From: Akkermansia sp.
GTDB lineage: Bacteria; Verrucomicrobiota; Verrucomicrobiia; Verrucomicrobiales; Akkermansiaceae
Assembly (NCBI GenBank): GCA_030535875.1
Contig: JAUNRC010000004.1
Location: 1-64,000, forward strand
DNA: 64,000 bases
Reading direction: 5' to 3'
In this document: positions 9,240-16,828 of the stretch, in pieces
Numbering within the stretch: the stretch's first letter is position 1
How the letters are laid out: each line of letters starts with the position of its first letter
Notes under the pieces: generated by a model
Database searches by the model: none
Told to the model about the DNA's origin: nothing
The model's input: only the letters and a program-made list of their open reading frames with translations
Program-made: the position numbers and the translations under genes

Positions 9240-9396
9240 GAAGCGCAGTTTCAAGTCACGCCTCGTAGAAAACTGGAAGGCTAAGCTGGTATGCCTGATA
9301 TTGGCCATACTGGTCTGGTTGTGGGTAGAAACGCGCTATGTCGAGGGGAGCAGTGAATGGGGGCTTGACGAAATCAGACTTTCCATACCCGAGTAA
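9199..9396 (+). CDS. Miniature CdaR/YbbR-like membrane peptide
   Basis: A 65-residue protein: a basic N-terminus, one membrane helix (about 28-45) preceded by NWKAK and followed by WVETRYVEG, then about 20 residues and a stop. The NW-x-K-L helix ending in W-V-E resembles the N-terminal anchor of YbbR/CdaR proteins, but none of the YbbR repeats are present. It overlaps the cdaA 3' end by 41 bases in another frame, so it is translationally linked to it. Inference: a minimal membrane partner of CdaA, or a decayed remnant. Confidence 0.65.
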   Translation: MSLLNKIRHLLNPEKRSFKSRLVENWKAKLVCLILAILVWLWVETRYVEGSSEWGLDEIRLSIPE

Positions 9397-9409
9397 ACAT
9401 TATTGCACT

Positions 9410-10045
9410 ATGCCCAATTATTTTATAGCCGGTTCGGACTGTGGTGTCGGGAAAACGTTTGTGACCTGCGCGCTGCTCAAAGATTTGCGGGCGCGAGGGC
9501 TCAATGCCATTGCTTACAAACCGGTTGCATGCGGAGAACGCTCTGAGGCGCGCAACATCCGCGAGGCCGTCGAACAACCCACACTCAGTCTGGAACTGAT
9601 TAACCCCGTTTACTTGCGAACACAGGCTGAGCCGGTGATGGCTGCCGAGCTGGAACGAACGAGCATTGAATTGGCGACTCTCGTAACCGGTTACGATAAA
9701 CTTGCCGCACAACATGATATCGTTCTCGTGGAGGGCTGCGGCGGCTGGGAGACCCCTCTTGCTCCCGGTTTAACCATGGCTGATGTAGCCGAGGCCATCG
9801 GCATGCCCGTGATTATCGTTATCAACAATCGCGAGGGGGCTGCCTCTTTGGCAAAATTGACCTTACAGGCCATTAAGGACCGGGGACTTGAGTGCAAGGG
9901 GATTGTTCTCAACCACATAGGCGAGGAATGGAGCACCGCCTCCGTGACGAATGCGCGGGTCATCAGCGAATTGACCGGATTGCCCATACTGGCAGAGCTG
10001 ATTCACGGTCAGGATTATATCGACTCGGAAGAGGTTCTCGGTTAA
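9410..10045 (+). CDS. bioD: ATP-dependent dethiobiotin synthetase
   Basis: A 211-residue P-loop enzyme converting 7,8-diaminopelargonate, CO2 and ATP to dethiobiotin. Motifs: GSDCGVGKT at residues 8-16, KPVACG near 40 (usually KPVxSG) and EGCGGWETPL near 109 (family EGAGGxxxPL). It starts at the ATG at 9410, 13 bases after the mini-CdaR gene, probably in the cdaA transcript. No other biotin gene is in the window. Confidence 0.88.
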   Translation: MPNYFIAGSDCGVGKTFVTCALLKDLRARGLNAIAYKPVACGERSEARNIREAVEQPTLSLELINPVYLRTQAEPVMAAELERTSIELATLVTGYDKLAAQHDIVLVEGCGGWETPLAPGLTMADVAEAIGMPVIIVINNREGAASLAKLTLQAIKDRGLECKGIVLNHIGEEWSTASVTNARVISELTGLPILAELIHGQDYIDSEEVLG

Positions 10046-10046
10046 T

Positions 10047-10086
10047 TATAAAAGCGGAGACTGCTCCGATAGAGCAAATCTCCGCT
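10047..10086 (-). terminator. Terminator of ankyrin gene (convergent with bioD)
   Basis: AGCGGAGA (10053-10060) pairs with TCTCCGCT (10079-10086), and inside it TGCTC pairs with GAGCA. On the minus strand the stem is followed by TTTTATAATT, so it ends the minus-strand ankyrin transcript. Confidence 0.7.
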
Positions 10087-10114
10087 GATGTCAGAATCTG
10101 CACATGCGGTACTC

Positions 10115-10579
10115 TTAACGAGCGCCTGCAGCACGCAATACGGCTTCTGTATCGCGGTGCCCTTCGTGAAGGGCTTTTCGGAGGGCCGTCTCTCCATCCT
10201 CATCCGTTGCATTGATGTCAGCACCGGCTGAAAGCAGCGCCTTCACAACTTCAGTATGACCTTCATCCGCAGCCTTCATAAGCGCGGTTTCGGCATCTTC
10301 ATCACTTTGGTTGACATTGGCACCGGCCGCAATCAGGGTTTTGACGGCATGTAAGTTACCCTTGTCCGCAGCTTTCATCAGAGCAGTCTCGGCATCTTCA
10401 TCCACAGTGTTGATATCTACACCGGAATCCAACACCTTGCGAAGTTGTTCAGGTCCGGCTACGGCTGCTCGATAGACTGATTTCATCGGTGATTGATGAT
10501 TGTCTGCAAAAGCGACGGGGGCACCGAGTGTACATGCCAGCAAAAGGGCTACAAGATATGTTGAGGTTGTGTTTTTCAT
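10115..10579 (-). CDS. Secreted ankyrin-repeat protein
   Basis: A 154-residue protein with a signal peptide (cleavage likely at AFA-D) and three ankyrin repeats so alike that the repeats are visible in the DNA: each has a DEDAETALMKAADKG-like core followed by a helix ending in AGAxxN. The repeat copies are probably recent duplications. Expected location is the periplasm, for protein binding. An upstream Shine-Dalgarno-like AAAGGAG ten bases before the ATG makes it one of the few genes here with a clear ribosome site. Confidence 0.8.
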   Translation of the reverse strand: MKNTTSTYLVALLLACTLGAPVAFADNHQSPMKSVYRAAVAGPEQLRKVLDSGVDINTVDEDAETALMKAADKGNLHAVKTLIAAGANVNQSDEDAETALMKAADEGHTEVVKALLSAGADINATDEDGETALRKALHEGHRDTEAVLRAAGAR

Positions 10580-10615
10580 GATTCGGATTCTCCTTTCGGG
10601 TTATGTCGTGCCATT

Positions 10616-10644
10616 CTTTTACGTCAATTTCGACCTCATGTCAA
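10616..10644 (-). promoter_or_regulatory. Promoter of secreted ankyrin gene
   Basis: Minus strand: TTGACA (10644-10639), 17 bases, TAAAAG (10621-10616). Unlike most promoters in this window, a leader of about 30 bases and an AAAGGAG ribosome site follow. Confidence 0.55.
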
Positions 10645-10683
10645 GCATAACATATCAAAAAGATAGGAATAACATCATTTAAT

Positions 10684-12993
10684 TTATTTTTCGTTGTAGG
10701 GAGCAAAATCAATAAATCGTGAAACGGAGTCAACCTGCACCGGGATAACATCAATTGATTGACCGGGAAGATAAAATCTTCCGTCAGTAGAGGACCAACG
10801 GCGGGTATGGGGTTCGAAGAACCAGCGGGCACCGAAAACATCGCTGAGCTCAGCACCGGAAATAAAGCCCTGCATTTGTAACTGCGGAACTTCGACAGCC
10901 ATGCCTTGCGGATAACAATCGGAGATGACGGCAGCCCATGGTCGAGGGTGTTCTTTTTCACACTCATCTGCGAGGAACTGAGCGAGTTTTGTCTGCTGAG
11001 CTTCGTGTTCCGCAGCAGCGGAATTACGCTCTGTTTCGGATATATGTTCTGCGATTTCAGCCAGTCGGGCAGGGGGCGGGAGAGAGACTTTCGCGTGTTT
11101 ACCTTGCGTCAATTTAGTGAATGAGCGATGGATGATTAAATCGGCGTAGCGCCGTATAGGGCTGGTAAAATGGCAGTAATCCCCCTTAGCCAGACCGAAG
11201 TGGCCGAGAGCGCGTGTAGCATATCGAGCTCGCATCATTGAGCGAAGGAGGGCACTTGTCAGAATATGACTATCCTGATGTTCTTTAATTTTCTCCACCA
11301 CATGAGAAAGCGCGGCTCGAGATTGAAGATTGCCGGTATGAAGTCCGTAACCGGCTGCTGTATGGGCAAAGCTTTGAAGTTTTGCAGGGTCGGGCTCTTC
11401 ATGCACACGGTAAATCGCAGGAACGAGGGCGGCCTTGAGGGCGCGGGCTACGGCTTCATTTGCCGCAAGCATAAACTCTTCAATCATGTGGTGAGCATCG
11501 TCCCCGGTTTCAATCGAAACGTCATAGGGGCGACCTTTTTCATCGAGCAGGACATGCAGCTCGGGAATCTCCAAATCCAGAGCACCTTGTTCCAGCCGGC
11601 GCTTGCGCAGAAGTTGAGCTGCACGATGACCTAACTGTAACATTCGGTCAATTTCCGGCGAACCGGAAGAAGCGCGCCGTTCTATTACCTCAAGAGCTTG
11701 TTCATAGCTCAAACGGGCTCGGGAACGAATAACGGCATCAGCAAACCGGCTATGGAATACTTCACCCTTACGATTAAGCTTCATCACACAAAGGCGTGTA
11801 AGCCTATCTTCACCCGGTCGCAACGAGCACAAATCATCGCACAAGCGCGGCGGCAACATCGGCAATACACGATCCGGAAGATAAGTGGAGTTGCCACGCA
11901 AGGCCGCCTCGGTATCGAGCGCGCTGCCGGGGCGAACATAATAACTTACGTCAGCAATATGAACGGCCAGTTCAATGCTCCCATCCGATAATTCCCGCAA
12001 AGAGATGGCATCATCAAAGTCTCTGGCCGTTGCGGGGTCAATAGTTATCACACATGCACTTCGCCAATCCTCACGCTCGGCCAATACCTGCTGCGGGATA
12101 TTTTCGCTCAGAGCTGTCGCCTCGGCAAGAACGGCAGGAGGGAAAGAATCTCTCAGAGCGTAGCGATACATAATCGTCGTAATGTCAACCCCTCTATCAT
12201 CCGGCCAACCCAATACTTCCGCAATGTGCGCACGAGCAGGCATTTTCCCTCGCGGATATTCATCCACCTGCGCCGTTATCGCCATGCCGGCCAAAAGCTC
12301 AGGCGGCGGCGGGGTTGTCAGGAAAACCTGTTCAGGTGCCGTTTTCCCGTCACCCACTAAGATACCGAACCTGCCACCGGGGCGATAAATGCCTACCCAA
12401 CTATCGTGACGACGTTCCAACAGTTCATCCACACGAACTTCCAATACCAATTGCTCAGGCTCGGGCCGTTGCCGACCTCTGCGCCGGCGATGATAAGACT
12501 GCGGACAACTTCGGCGTAAGCTGACTGCTACAAGGTCGCCATCCATTGCGCCGCCGTCACGATGAGGCATAACCGGCAATTCAATAATACCGGCACCTTC
12601 ATCATGAGTCATGGAACGTAGCAACTCCTGTCCGGCGGAATCTGCTACAAAAAGGAACTTGCCGGGTTTTATCCGCCGAATGCGCCCGCGGAGCTGTTCT
12701 TCCGCCGGTTTACGGAGCACAAACCGAGCTTTGCTCAGACGAACGATTTTACCCTCCAGCTCCCATTGTCGCAACAGCTCTCGCAGGGCAGCACGTTCTC
12801 GGGAGTCCACCCCCATACCTCGCGCGATGGCGGATACATCCTGCGCGATATACCCCGGAGCTTTCAGGTAATTTAAAAGTTGTTCTGCCGGATACTCCGG
12901 TTGTTTATGCTCACATTTCATCCTTTTTATTTTTTCTCGAGAGCAGGGAACTACTCCCTCTTCTACGAGCAAATTTAGCAGTTTCTGCTCCAT
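10684..12993 (-). CDS. rnr: Ribonuclease R
   Basis: A 769-residue 3'-5' exoribonuclease of the RNB family that degrades structured RNA. An N-terminal winged-helix region (about 1-100) and cold-shock domains are followed by the RNB catalytic domain, with IDPATARDFDDAIS around residues 310-324 carrying the metal-binding aspartates, and a short C-terminal S1 domain. E. coli RNase R is 813 residues; the shorter C-terminus here lacks the long basic tail. The ATG at 12993 is preferred to a TTG two codons upstream. It is divergent from the L25 gene. Confidence 0.93.
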   Translation of the reverse strand: MEQKLLNLLVEEGVVPCSREKIKRMKCEHKQPEYPAEQLLNYLKAPGYIAQDVSAIARGMGVDSRERAALRELLRQWELEGKIVRLSKARFVLRKPAEEQLRGRIRRIKPGKFLFVADSAGQELLRSMTHDEGAGIIELPVMPHRDGGAMDGDLVAVSLRRSCPQSYHRRRRGRQRPEPEQLVLEVRVDELLERRHDSWVGIYRPGGRFGILVGDGKTAPEQVFLTTPPPPELLAGMAITAQVDEYPRGKMPARAHIAEVLGWPDDRGVDITTIMYRYALRDSFPPAVLAEATALSENIPQQVLAEREDWRSACVITIDPATARDFDDAISLRELSDGSIELAVHIADVSYYVRPGSALDTEAALRGNSTYLPDRVLPMLPPRLCDDLCSLRPGEDRLTRLCVMKLNRKGEVFHSRFADAVIRSRARLSYEQALEVIERRASSGSPEIDRMLQLGHRAAQLLRKRRLEQGALDLEIPELHVLLDEKGRPYDVSIETGDDAHHMIEEFMLAANEAVARALKAALVPAIYRVHEEPDPAKLQSFAHTAAGYGLHTGNLQSRAALSHVVEKIKEHQDSHILTSALLRSMMRARYATRALGHFGLAKGDYCHFTSPIRRYADLIIHRSFTKLTQGKHAKVSLPPPARLAEIAEHISETERNSAAAEHEAQQTKLAQFLADECEKEHPRPWAAVISDCYPQGMAVEVPQLQMQGFISGAELSDVFGARWFFEPHTRRWSSTDGRFYLPGQSIDVIPVQVDSVSRFIDFAPYNEK

Positions 12994-13019
12994 TTTCAAG
13001 GCAAAATGCTAAATTTCTC

Positions 13020-13048
13020 TTGACTTTTCAGTATTTTAGTGGCATTCT
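13020..13048 (+). promoter_or_regulatory. Possible promoter of the L25 gene
   Basis: TTGACT at 13020-13025, 17 bases, CATTCT at 13043-13048. The -10 box is poor. If used, transcription would start inside the first stem of the structured leader described next, so a start slightly upstream is also possible. Confidence 0.4.
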
Positions 13049-13120
13049 GTGCGCCCACTCCTGCCTTGTGGCGGAGTGAGACAATCCCGGCGGGTGACAA
13101 CAACCGCGCACCGACGTCGG
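13049..13120 (+). promoter_or_regulatory. Structured 5' leader of the L25 mRNA
   Basis: The roughly 115-base leader contains nested complementary segments: GTGCGC (13049-13054) with GCGCAC (13106-13111) as a closing stem; inside it CACTCC-GCC (13056-13065) with GGC-GGAGTG (13070-13078) around a TTGT loop, and CCC/GGG at 13086-13094. A perfect 10-base palindrome, CCGACGTCGG, follows at 13111-13120. This is unusual here, where most mRNAs seem to have no leader. It may be an autoregulatory ribosomal-protein leader; no known riboswitch class was recognised. Confidence 0.5.
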
Positions 13121-13164
13121 AAGAACTCCAAACAAAACTCAATTTCAACATCATTTCTACGACA

Positions 13165-13719
13165 ATGACCAATCTTACTCTTAAGGCCAGCAAGCGCGAG
13201 GTTCGCGGCACCGGTAAGCTCAACGCCCTGCGTGCTCAGGGTTTCATGCCCGGCGTCGTTTACGGTCCCGCTGTTAAGGAAAATATCAACATTCAGGTAA
13301 AGACTGCTGACGTTCGCGCTCTGCTCAACAGTGTTGACAGCGACAGCTTCCTTGTTAACCTTGACCTGGATGGCACCACCATCCTTGCCATGGTGAAGGA
13401 TGTACAGCGCAACTTCCTTACCGACAGCACCAATCACATGGACTTCGAGGCCGTAACGCCCGATACCGTGGTAAAGACCCGCGTGGAAGTTAAGCTCAAC
13501 GGCACCCCCGTGGGTGTGGGCATGGGTGGTGTAGTACACCAGATCGTTTACGAAGTGCCCGTTAAGTGCGCTGTAAAGGACATCCCCTGCTGCATCGAGG
13601 GCGACATCACCGCTATCAAGCTTGGTGAGTCTTTCCGTCTGGCTCAGGTTGAGATGCCTGCCAACGTCACCACTCCCTTCAACGGTACCGTGGTGCTGGC
13701 TTCCGTTGTGAAGCCCTAA
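13165..13719 (+). CDS. rplY: 50S ribosomal protein L25 (CTC/TL5 type)
   Basis: A 184-residue two-domain L25 of the general-stress CTC/TL5 type that binds 5S rRNA. The N-terminal L25 domain (about 1-90) includes KREVRGTGKLNALRAQG and MPGVVYG; the beta-rich C-terminal TL5 domain follows. The ATG at 13165 matches family N-termini, whereas an in-frame start at 13039 would translate the structured leader. Codon choice is more uniform than in neighbours (many AAG, CTC, CGC), as expected for a highly expressed gene. A strong terminator follows. Confidence 0.92.
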   Translation: MTNLTLKASKREVRGTGKLNALRAQGFMPGVVYGPAVKENINIQVKTADVRALLNSVDSDSFLVNLDLDGTTILAMVKDVQRNFLTDSTNHMDFEAVTPDTVVKTRVEVKLNGTPVGVGMGGVVHQIVYEVPVKCAVKDIPCCIEGDITAIKLGESFRLAQVEMPANVTTPFNGTVVLASVVKP

Positions 13720-13755
13720 GTCATCGACTTAGCATTGTTTTATTTGAAAAAAAAG

Positions 13756-13785
13756 CTTCCGAACTTATCGTTCGGAAGTTTTTTT
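13756..13785 (+). terminator. Rho-independent terminator after L25
   Basis: CTTCCGAAC (13756-13764) pairs with GTTCGGAAG (13770-13778) around a five-base loop, followed by seven T. An A-run just upstream makes it potentially bidirectional. Confidence 0.92.
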
Positions 13786-13798
13786 GTAGACTATCATC

Positions 13799-13827
13799 TT
13801 GCTAACAAAGTAAGATAGGGACAAAAT
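13799..13827 (+). promoter_or_regulatory. Promoter of small lipoprotein gene 1
   Basis: TTGCTA at 13799-13804, 17 bases, CAAAAT at 13822-13827, eight bases to the ATG at 13836. Confidence 0.5.
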
Positions 13828-13835
13828 AATGGCTT

Positions 13836-13967
13836 ATGAAAATGAAAATAATCATTCTGACGACGGTAAGCCTACTGCTTTTTGTTTCCTGTAACAGTTC
13901 ATCCTCCCCGGTTAATGAAAACGAGTATAGTGAAGTATATGACCCGGAGCAACCCTGGCGCATGTAA
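13836..13967 (+). CDS. Small lipoprotein 1 (43 aa)
   Basis: A 43-codon reading frame: basic start (MKMK), hydrophobic stretch, a lipobox LFVSC with the acylated Cys at position 19, a serine run, then a short acidic tail ending DPEQPWRM. It would be exported, lipidated and anchored in the inner or outer membrane. A well-placed promoter supports it as a real gene. No family was recognised; size and layout are like entericidin-type small lipoproteins, without clear sequence similarity. Confidence 0.6.
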   Translation: MKMKIIILTTVSLLLFVSCNSSSSPVNENEYSEVYDPEQPWRM

Positions 13968-13995
13968 GCGACAGATAACGTATGGACTGATTTTC

Positions 13996-14024
13996 TTGAC
14001 CTGAACGAATGGTAGAGCTACGAT
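13996..14024 (+). promoter_or_regulatory. Promoter of small lipoprotein gene 2
   Basis: TTGACC at 13996-14001, 17 bases, TACGAT at 14019-14024, nine bases to the ATG at 14034. Confidence 0.6.
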
Positions 14025-14033
14025 GAAAGAACT

Positions 14034-14162
14034 ATGAGCAAGACTCTTACCGTAACCGCCATGGTCGTTGCTGTTCTTGTATGCCTGAGCTCCTGCAAGA
14101 CATCGTTTGACAGCAGTTTCTCGACCACGTCACTTGAACCTCAGCAAAATAATCAATGCTGA
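14034..14162 (+). CDS. Small lipoprotein 2 (42 aa)
   Basis: A 42-codon reading frame: MSKTL start, hydrophobic segment, lipobox CLSSC with the acylated Cys at position 21, then a polar Ser/Thr/Gln/Asn-rich tail of 21 residues. It has its own near-leaderless promoter and a terminator directly downstream, so the unit looks like a complete single-gene transcript. Function unknown; together with the preceding gene it forms a tandem pair of lipoprotein genes. Confidence 0.62.
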   Translation: MSKTLTVTAMVVAVLVCLSSCKTSFDSSFSTTSLEPQQNNQC

Positions 14163-14170
14163 AAATCAGC

Positions 14171-14206
14171 GGGGCTGTTCGAGAAAAATCGGACAGCCCC
14201 ACTTTT
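14171..14206 (+). terminator. Terminator after small lipoprotein 2
   Basis: GGGGCTGTTCGA (14171-14182) pairs with TCGGACAGCCCC (14189-14200), one G-U pair, six-base loop GAAAAA, then ACTTTT. It also separates this gene from the convergent lptF-like gene. Confidence 0.85.
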
Positions 14207-14226
14207 GTGAAATAATCGGATGTAAC

Positions 14227-15465
14227 TTATCCTCTGTATTTTGCTTTGGCGTGCTGCCAGATGGCGAAAGCTGCACAGAATACATTGGGCAACCAAAGAA
14301 CAATATACGGCGTAATTCCCGAGGATTTACGTGACAATTCGCAGAATACCAGCGCTACGAAGTATACGGCAGCTACCAAAATCCCCAGAGCGAAGCCGGT
14401 CGAGGTATCCTTACGGCGAGCTGTAATAGCCAACGGTACGCCAATCAAAGAGAATACAAAACAAGCGCAGGCAAATGAAGCTCTTTGTATACCTTCCGTT
14501 TGGAAGGCCAGTACTTCTTTCTTACGCATACCGGACTGATAATACTGAGTGTCACTCTTCGTTGCTTCCCACAAATTATTGGCACAAGGGAATACCGGGG
14601 AGGCTGTTTCTGCGGTTTTAGCCAACTTTACTATGGAATTGTAGCTGACATTTTTTACAATATCCCAATGTTCAAGCGTTTCGGCAATTTCCATATTGGT
14701 AAAGCGGTTAGGCTTCAGTTTGCGGCGCGTACGCATCGGAATATGAACCTGCATAGGTAATTCTTCAAAAGAGGGCATATTGGTGGCATCACCATCCGCA
14801 TGTTCAATCGTTGCATGATGAAGCACTAAACTCAGCATGCGCGTGCGCAGGTCAAACTCACCCACATCGGCCGTTTGGGCATGCATGGCAGCAAAGCCCT
14901 TCATGCCGGTCTTGGCAGCTCCTTCTTCATCAACAGGGTAAATATGTACACCGAAAAGGCGGTCTCCATCACGCCCCTCCACATACAGGCGCACGCCGTC
15001 AAGTTTTGTCTCACCGCCACCGGCAGTCAACAGATTGCGGGGATTATCCATGGCTGCCTTCATGACAAGATCACTCATGGCATTTTTTCCTTTGGGAGCC
15101 ACCTCAATGTTGATGTAATAGCACAGCAGCGAAAGAGCCAAGCCCATGCCGATAGCCGGCATACTCAACCGCCACAGACTCAGTCCGGCCATACGCATGG
15201 AAGTCAACTCATTATCTGCTGCTAAACGACCGTAAACCAGCAGCACAGCCGTCAGGAAGCCCCACGGAACCGAGAATGTCAGAGAGAAAGGGATAACCTG
15301 AATAATGAAATCAAAAACAATCGTGGGCGGGGCACCACTTTCCACAAGAAGGGAGTGTAGCTCTTTGAACAACTGACCGAGTAACATCAGCAAGGTGAGA
15401 GAAAGCACACCGAGAAATGTTACGGCGATAAGTTGACGGAGAATATAACGGTCTATGGTTTTCAC
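14227..15465 (-). CDS. LptF/LptG family lipopolysaccharide export permease
   Basis: A 412-residue YjgP/YjgQ-family protein. An N-terminal membrane bundle begins IDRYILRQLIAVTFLGVLSL, which matches the family's first helix; a large beta-type periplasmic domain (about 130-300) and three more C-terminal helices follow. It would pair with LptB and a second permease to extract lipopolysaccharide from the inner membrane. F versus G cannot be decided here. It starts six bases after hisH, so an envelope gene rides on a histidine operon. Confidence 0.88.
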   Translation of the reverse strand: MKTIDRYILRQLIAVTFLGVLSLTLLMLLGQLFKELHSLLVESGAPPTIVFDFIIQVIPFSLTFSVPWGFLTAVLLVYGRLAADNELTSMRMAGLSLWRLSMPAIGMGLALSLLCYYINIEVAPKGKNAMSDLVMKAAMDNPRNLLTAGGGETKLDGVRLYVEGRDGDRLFGVHIYPVDEEGAAKTGMKGFAAMHAQTADVGEFDLRTRMLSLVLHHATIEHADGDATNMPSFEELPMQVHIPMRTRRKLKPNRFTNMEIAETLEHWDIVKNVSYNSIVKLAKTAETASPVFPCANNLWEATKSDTQYYQSGMRKKEVLAFQTEGIQRASFACACFVFSLIGVPLAITARRKDTSTGFALGILVAAVYFVALVFCELSRKSSGITPYIVLWLPNVFCAAFAIWQHAKAKYRG

Positions 15466-15471
15466 GGTAAA

Positions 15472-16089
15472 TCAGAGAGTCAGGAAGTTCTGTAAAAGTC
15501 GAAGTCCGAGAAGCTGGCTTTTTTCAGGATGAAATTGAGTGGCAACGAGGCGACCTTTCTGCACGGCAGCGGCAAACTCTACGCCATACGTGCTTTTTGC
15601 CGCAATGATATCGCAGTTATTCGGCTCAGGGTAATAGGAGTGAACGTAATAAAAATAGGGCTCTTCACCCATTCCGGACCAAAGAGGGGAGTGCGGATGA
15701 CTGGGGTAAACCTTGTTCCATCCCATGTGCGGGACTTTCAGCTCACTATTCGGAAACTTTCTTACCTTGCCGGCCAAAACTCCCAATCCGGGCACTCCGG
15801 GGCTCTCTTCGCCGCTCTCGAATAAAACCTGATAGCCCACACAAATCCCGAGAAAAGGCTTATCTTGCTCAATCCATTGACGAATAACGGATGAGAGGCC
15901 CTGTTGTTCGAGTGCTTGGGAACAATCACCGAAAGTTCCCACTCCGGGCAGCACCAGATGAGTCAAATTGCCAAGCTCTTCAGGCTTCCGTACCAATGTA
16001 GCCTGAACCCCGACTGCGGTAAAAGAATTACAAACGCTCGACAAATTGCCGGCGCCGTAATCGATGATACCGAGCGAACAGGTTGACAT
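15472..16089 (-). CDS. hisH: Imidazole glycerol phosphate synthase, glutaminase subunit
   Basis: A 205-residue class I glutamine amidotransferase that supplies ammonia to HisF in histidine synthesis. It starts with IIDYGAGNLSSV, has the nucleophile Cys83 in GICVGYQ (family GICLGMQ), and the His/Glu pair in FHPEKS near residue 187. Middle gene of hisB-hisH-lptF, 17 bases after hisB. Confidence 0.95.
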   Translation of the reverse strand: MSTCSLGIIDYGAGNLSSVCNSFTAVGVQATLVRKPEELGNLTHLVLPGVGTFGDCSQALEQQGLSSVIRQWIEQDKPFLGICVGYQVLFESGEESPGVPGLGVLAGKVRKFPNSELKVPHMGWNKVYPSHPHSPLWSGMGEEPYFYYVHSYYPEPNNCDIIAAKSTYGVEFAAAVQKGRLVATQFHPEKSQLLGLRLLQNFLTL

Positions 16090-16106
16090 AACCGGAGGAA
16101 TAAAAT

Positions 16107-16694
16107 TTAAAGTGTGCCTTTAGTCGAGGGAATGGAGCCAATCGTGCGGGGGTCGATTTCCACAGCTTGTTTCAGAGCATGCGCCAAGCTCTTAAAAACA
16201 GCCTCTGCTACATGATGTCCGTCCATACCGTAGAACACCTCAACATGAAGATTGCAGCGAAGATTATTGACAATGGCACGAAGAAACTCAACGGTGAGAG
16301 AAAGGGGCATATTAGGCGCATCCGGCGTACCATCAGGAGCGCGGAACTCCAAATATGGGCGATTGGAAAGATCTATCACGCAACGGCACAAAGTCTCATC
16401 CATCGGTACATAAGCACACCCATAACGGCGAATGCCGCGTTTATCACCCAGAGCTTTGAGAATAGAATCCCCCAGAACGATGCCGGTATCTTCGATGGTG
16501 TGGTGAGCATCAACTTCCAAATCACCGCGAACGGAGAGCTGCATATCCATCAGACTATGCCGCCCCAACAGGTTCAGCATGTGGTCAAAAAAGGCGTGAC
16601 CGGTGCATACTCGGACGCACCCGCTTCCATCAAGATTCAGGTTAAGCTCTATATCCGTCTCGCCTGTGGTTCGTTTGCAATCAGCCGTTCTCAT
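16107..16694 (-). CDS. hisB: Imidazoleglycerol-phosphate dehydratase
   Basis: A 195-residue monofunctional HisB catalysing the sixth step of histidine synthesis. Metal-binding motifs HHTIEDTG and DGHHVAEAVFK are present, with FFDHML near residue 45. The ATG at 16694 is chosen because a -10 box ends eight bases before it; the upstream in-frame start at 16712 would overlap the promoter. First gene of its operon. Confidence 0.95.
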   Translation of the reverse strand: MRTADCKRTTGETDIELNLNLDGSGCVRVCTGHAFFDHMLNLLGRHSLMDMQLSVRGDLEVDAHHTIEDTGIVLGDSILKALGDKRGIRRYGCAYVPMDETLCRCVIDLSNRPYLEFRAPDGTPDAPNMPLSLTVEFLRAIVNNLRCNLHVEVFYGMDGHHVAEAVFKSLAHALKQAVEIDPRTIGSIPSTKGTL

Positions 16695-16702
16695 GTGCAG
16701 CC

Positions 16703-16732
16703 ATTTTAGCACATTTATTTAACCTTGACCAA
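16703..16732 (-). promoter_or_regulatory. Promoter of hisB-hisH-lptF
   Basis: Minus strand: TAAAAT (16708-16703) eight bases before the ATG; the -35 is weak, either TTGGTC with 18-base or TGGTCA with 17-base spacing. The 16695-16828 gap has no other clear element. Confidence 0.5.
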
Positions 16733-16828
16733 CAGAAAATGCAGAATTGTGGCTTGATGTGTGGAAAAATATCGGCAGAATGTGACTGAGAGAATCTTTT
16801 TATCTGCCAAAATGGATTTTATACCCCT

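Noticed and set aside
13039-13164. N-terminal extension of L25 by 42 residues
   Set aside because: L25 family proteins start at the ATG at 13165, and the upstream part coincides with a folded leader.
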